Assembly: GCF_007954275.1 (NCBI RefSeq) | Contig: NZ_VOLT01000001.1 | Span: forward strand, 434,001 to 498,000 | DNA from: Colwellia demingiae | Lineage (GTDB): Bacteria; Pseudomonadota; Gammaproteobacteria; Enterobacterales; Alteromonadaceae | Length of the DNA: 64,000 bases | Direction: 5' to 3' | Part shown: positions 61,018 through 64,000 of the stretch, one piece after another | Layout: each line of letters opens with the position of its first letter | Numbering within the stretch: the stretch's first letter is position 1 | Made by a program: the position numbers and the translations under genes | The notes under the pieces: model-generated | Database searches by the model: none | What the model saw: only the letters and a program-made list of their open reading frames with translations | Told to the model about the DNA's origin: nothing

Positions 61018-61659
61018 TTAAATAGAACTCACTAAGGTGAGCTTTATAGCAATTAGCATCAATACAAATCCTGCTACTTTATCAATTTTTTGTTTCTGTC
61101 GATTGAAACGAGGCAATATATTTGGGTGTGATAACAGTAAAGCAATACCGCTGTACCAGATAAAATGTGCCAACATAATAATCAAGCCATAACTTATTTG
61201 CATTATTAGGGGCGTATCTACCGACACCACTTGAGTAAAAATACTTAAGAAGAAGATAGATGTTTTTGGGTTTAATATATTGCAAGTAAAACCTAAACGT
61301 AACGCTATGAAGGGTGACATTTGGGCTGTTGTATTTTTTTGATCTTTATCTAAAAGCTCACGTGTTGTTAATAACTGCCAGGCAATATAAATGAGATAAG
61401 CTGCACCTAAATATTTGATTGCCGAAAATAACTCTGGTGAATTTGCAATGACTACTGCTAATCCTGCAATTGAATAGCTAGCATGAATACAAACGGATAA
61501 ACACATACCTAAGCTCATATATAAACCTGCCAAACGGCCATTGTAGATGCTAGTACGCGTCACCATCACAAAATCAGCCCCAGGTAACATAGCCATAAAA
61601 ATAGCAATTGTGCTCACCGCGATAATTTCTGCCATATAAGTATTTATTAATAATTCCAT
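61018..61659 (-). CDS. LysE/RhtB-family exporter
   Basis: 213 residues, six membrane helices. The family signature near the N-terminus reads MLPGADFVMVTRTSIYNGRLAG, followed by YLGAAYLIYIAWQLL and GFTCNILNPKTSIFFLSIFT. These proteins export amino acids or related metabolites. AGAGAAG lies just before the ATG. It is divergent from a LysR regulator, the usual LysE-LysG arrangement, with about 110 bp between starts. Confidence 0.85.
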   Translation of the reverse strand: MELLINTYMAEIIAVSTIAIFMAMLPGADFVMVTRTSIYNGRLAGLYMSLGMCLSVCIHASYSIAGLAVVIANSPELFSAIKYLGAAYLIYIAWQLLTTRELLDKDQKNTTAQMSPFIALRLGFTCNILNPKTSIFFLSIFTQVVSVDTPLIMQISYGLIIMLAHFIWYSGIALLLSHPNILPRFNRQKQKIDKVAGFVLMLIAIKLTLVSSI

Positions 61660-61772
61660 ATTCTTCTCTCAATTTGAAGTATGCTCACAGCAACTCATTT
61701 ATTACTTTGCAACTATGTTAATCTATGAGTAATTTTAAACAATACATCTATTTGTAAAAGGACTTGTGCCTC

Positions 61773-62699
61773 ATGGACACAAATAAATTAATCCCTTTAT
61801 TATCCGATATGGCCATTTTTGTCACTGTGGTTGAGCAGGGAAATTTTAGTAAAGCGGCAAAAGAACTTGGGGTAACACCTTCTGCAGTGAGCCGTCAAAT
61901 TAGCCGATTAGAAGATGCATTAGGCATTAAATTGTTGCAACGTACTACGCGACAACTGGCGTTAACGGAGTCAGGGACAATAACATTTGATTATTGTAAA
62001 CAGATGGTTGAAGCTGCGGATCAAGCGGTTAATGCCAGTCGCTCTGCAACATCGACGGTTAGTGGGTTATTGAGAGTAGCAGCGCCAAAATCACTAGCAA
62101 ATAAGGTATTACGACCACTCTTTGTTGAGTTTTTAAAATGCTATCCAGACATTCAGTTGCACGTAAAAGTAACCGACCGTATTCTGGATCCTATCCATGA
62201 CGGTGTCGATTTCTTGATTCATATTAATGATTATCCAATTGAAGCCTTGGTAAATGTTAAAATTGGTCGCGTTGAACAGGTGTTATGTGCCAGTCCTGAT
62301 TTCTTAAAAAACCATACTCTGCCAACACATCCCGATGATTTGAAATATTTAGCATGTATTTGTTTAGGCGAAAACATGGCCGATAATCGTTGGCGATTTA
62401 GTAATAATAATCAACAAACAACCATACAAGTGACTGGATCATATTTACTTAACCACAGTGAAATGCGTCGAGATGCGATTGAACAGGGATTTGGTGTTGG
62501 CCCTTTGCCGGATTATATCGCGCAACAGGGTATTGAAACGGGGAAACTCATTCCGCTATTAGAAGATTGGCAGTTACAAGGTAATTATCAAGGTGATATT
62601 TGTTTGCAGTATGTGCAAAGTAAATATATGCCTAATAAAAATCGCATGTTTATCGATTTTATGAAACAAAAGTTACTTATAATTCAGCCTGATTCATAA
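61773..62699 (+). CDS. LysR-family transcription regulator
   Basis: 308 residues: winged helix (about 10-70; FSKAAKELGVTPSAVSRQISRLEDALGIKLLQRTTR) and a periplasmic-binding-like effector domain (about 95-300). The ATG at 61773 (MDTNKLIPLL) is used; a TTG three codons upstream is too close to AAGGA. It probably controls the divergent LysE-type exporter. The general form (CrgA-like; GPLPDYIAQQGIETGKLIPLLEDW) is common in proteobacteria and does not reveal the ligand. Confidence 0.82.
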   Translation: MDTNKLIPLLSDMAIFVTVVEQGNFSKAAKELGVTPSAVSRQISRLEDALGIKLLQRTTRQLALTESGTITFDYCKQMVEAADQAVNASRSATSTVSGLLRVAAPKSLANKVLRPLFVEFLKCYPDIQLHVKVTDRILDPIHDGVDFLIHINDYPIEALVNVKIGRVEQVLCASPDFLKNHTLPTHPDDLKYLACICLGENMADNRWRFSNNNQQTTIQVTGSYLLNHSEMRRDAIEQGFGVGPLPDYIAQQGIETGKLIPLLEDWQLQGNYQGDICLQYVQSKYMPNKNRMFIDFMKQKLLIIQPDS

Positions 62700-62966
62700 G
62701 TAGTGGTTCGGGTCAGTTGCCGTTAACATTGAGAATTACCTTATGACTTCTTTTCGCTAAAAGCTGACATTGGTCCGTTAACTTTATTTGCTAACTTTTC
62801 GTTGCAAGAGCTAGCATCACTCTAATGTCCGCTATCTTCTAGGCTAGCGAGCATATATACTCTAACGCGAAATCGTCCCCAAACCAGCAAGAAAGCTAAA
62901 TCGAAAATGCCCAGATTAACCGTATAATGCGATACCACTCAGACTTTACGATCAAGGCCATGTTTA

Positions 62967-63596
62967 ATGCCAAGCACTAACCAAACCAGTTTAGCTGAAC
63001 TCGCTGAGCCAAGCCAAAATCACCAGCACTTCAAAATATTTAAGCCTTATGGTTTTTTAAGTCAGTTTTTACCCGAATCACGAAAGAAGAAACATCTTCT
63101 TGGCGAGCTATGTAACTTCCCCGATAAAACGATGGCTATTGGCCGATTAGATCACGACTCTGAAGGGTTATTGTTACTCACTACCGACGGTATGATGAGC
63201 TACAAAGTCAGAAGTAAAGGCATAGAAAAAGAGTACTACGTTCAAGTTGATGGAGCTATCACTACTGAAGCAATGTTACTGTTACAAAATGGTGTTGAGA
63301 TTAGTGTTAATGGGGATAAATATCTAACCCTACCTTGTAAAGCGTCCAAGTTAGACCATGAACCTCAACTTCCCACACGTGGTCGTAAAATCCGCGATCC
63401 GAGACATGGTCCTACTAGCTGGATCTCTATCACTCTCTGTGAAGGGAAAAATCGTCAGATAAGAAAAATGACGGCTGCAGTAGGCTTTGCCACATTAAGA
63501 CTGGTAAGAGTGCGGATTGGCGACATCCATATCGATAGTATGATTGCCAGTGACGTTGTTACGCTACCTAATCTTGACGCCGCACTTAATCGCTAA
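62967..63596 (+). CDS. rluE: 23S rRNA pseudouridine synthase (RluE-like)
   Basis: 209 residues of the RsuA/RluB/RluE family without an S4 domain, which is the RluE form. Catalytic motif MAIGRLDHDSEGLLLLTTDG with the active Asp near residue 56; also KPYGFLSQF, GIEKEYYVQVDG and EGKNRQIRKMTAAVGFATLRL. It isomerises a uridine in helix 39/90-type sites of 23S rRNA. AAGG lies nine bases before the ATG. Stands alone, convergent with the Rho gene. Confidence 0.85.
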   Translation: MPSTNQTSLAELAEPSQNHQHFKIFKPYGFLSQFLPESRKKKHLLGELCNFPDKTMAIGRLDHDSEGLLLLTTDGMMSYKVRSKGIEKEYYVQVDGAITTEAMLLLQNGVEISVNGDKYLTLPCKASKLDHEPQLPTRGRKIRDPRHGPTSWISITLCEGKNRQIRKMTAAVGFATLRLVRVRIGDIHIDSMIASDVVTLPNLDAALNR

Positions 63597-63633
63597 TGCC
63601 TCAATCATTAAACCCTTTGTGCTCCAAACACAA

Positions 63634-64000
63634 CTAACGGTTCAGCAGCTCAGCATTCGTTGGATATTTCTCAAGCAACTCAACAAGTGTCCGAGCACCA
63701 TCTGCAGGTTTAAGACTGGTAAGTGCTCTTCGTAAAACTCTTACCTTTTCGATATCGTTCGAATTGAGAAGAAGCTCCTCACGGCGCGTGCTACTTTTAG
63801 CAATATCCAACGCGGGAAAAATTCGCTGATTTGCAGCCTCGCGTGATAAAACGATTTCCATATTACCCGTCCCCTTGAATTCCTCAAATATCACCTGATC
63901 CATCCGGCTTCCAGTATCAACAAGTATGGTCGCTAAAATGGTAATTGAACCACCATTTTCAATATTTCTGGCTGTACCAAACAGTTTTCGTGGTATTTCC
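63634..64000 (-). CDS. rho: Transcription termination factor Rho, C-terminal part (gene continues outside window)
   Basis: About 121 C-terminal residues are visible and the frame is open to the edge. KLFGTARNIENGGSITILAT, LVDTGSRMDQVIFEEFKGTG and NMEIVLSREAANQRIFPALD are the conserved R-loop/arginine-finger region of Rho. The tail is unlike E. coli-type Rho: DIAKSSTRREELLLNSNDIE and VLRRALTSLKPADGARTLVE replace the usual YNRSGTRKEELL and WxLRKxxxPMxxxDAMEFL, and it ends NAELLNR. It may therefore be a second, divergent Rho rather than the housekeeping one. Confidence 0.85.
   Translation of the reverse strand, partial: EIPRKLFGTARNIENGGSITILATILVDTGSRMDQVIFEEFKGTGNMEIVLSREAANQRIFPALDIAKSSTRREELLLNSNDIEKVRVLRRALTSLKPADGARTLVELLEKYPTNAELLNR

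Overview
The window looks like chromosomal DNA from a marine, psychrophile-type gammaproteobacterium of the Alteromonadales, most probably Colwelliaceae. This is inferred from AT-rich DNA, many PAS/GGDEF/EAL and hybrid-kinase signalling proteins, TonB receptors, NO/low-oxygen respiration genes and short interspersed TACC..GGTA repeats. No rRNA, tRNA, CRISPR array, complete IS element or prophage was seen. The window cuts a tryptophan synthase beta-like gene at the left end and a Rho factor gene at the right end.

Layout. 1-3.7 kb: partial trpB-like gene, then a four-gene operon of two DUF1538 membrane proteins (UmpAB-like cation/proton antiporter) with a PII-like and a CBS-domain protein. 4-9.2 kb: a PAS/GGDEF cyclase, an enoyl-CoA hydratase/CoA-binding pair and a secreted lipoprotein. 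9.3-15.8 kb: an envelope module, eptA (phosphoethanolamine transferase), dgkA and an LTA-synthase-like sulfatase, divergent from an OmpR-type two-component pair. Tandem GTAAG-N5-GTAAG operators lie in front of the two-component genes and also in front of the distant lipoprotein gene, suggesting one regulon. 16-21.9 kb: a membrane-tethered LuxR regulator divergent from an HME-RND efflux operon with DUF3240 and cytochrome b561 genes. 21.9-34.9 kb: signalling genes, including a large 8-TM/PAS/kinase/REC/hemerythrin protein split by one in-frame amber codon, a NIT-domain chemoreceptor, MscS, a GGDEF-EAL protein and a NarL-type regulator. 35-44 kb: a porin and a two-TonB-receptor plus NitT/TauT-type ABC importer operon.

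44-51 kb is a low-oxygen/NO block: a 54-residue CCGGCGG peptide, a thioredoxin-reductase-like ferredoxin-NADP reductase, hemN with an FNR-type box, a small cytochrome c, and norR-norF-norE behind a glycine-zipper gene. The cytochrome gene and the glycine-zipper/norEFR operon each have a sigma-54 promoter preceded by a GATGT-N7-ACATC dyad. This points to a NorR regulon, although no NO reductase catalytic subunit lies in the window. 51.4-54.3 kb: copA-cueR with a textbook CueR promoter. 54.4-60.8 kb: a CaiB-type CoA transferase, enoyl-CoA hydratase, Fe-alcohol dehydrogenase and malonate/methylmalonate semialdehyde dehydrogenase with an IclR regulator. The order fits acrylate/3-hydroxypropionate catabolism as known from DMSP degraders (AcuN-AcuK-DddB-DddC), and two structured repeats are inserted in the cluster. 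The right end holds a LysE exporter with a LysR regulator, an RluE-type pseudouridine synthase and a divergent Rho.

The items most worth a second look are the GTAAG regulon, the NorR/sigma-54 pair, the in-frame TAG in the hemerythrin kinase, the covarying interspersed repeats, the 24-bp period repeat at 9306-9473 and the DUF1538-PII-CBS operon. All functional names come from motif recognition by eye; no database search was run.
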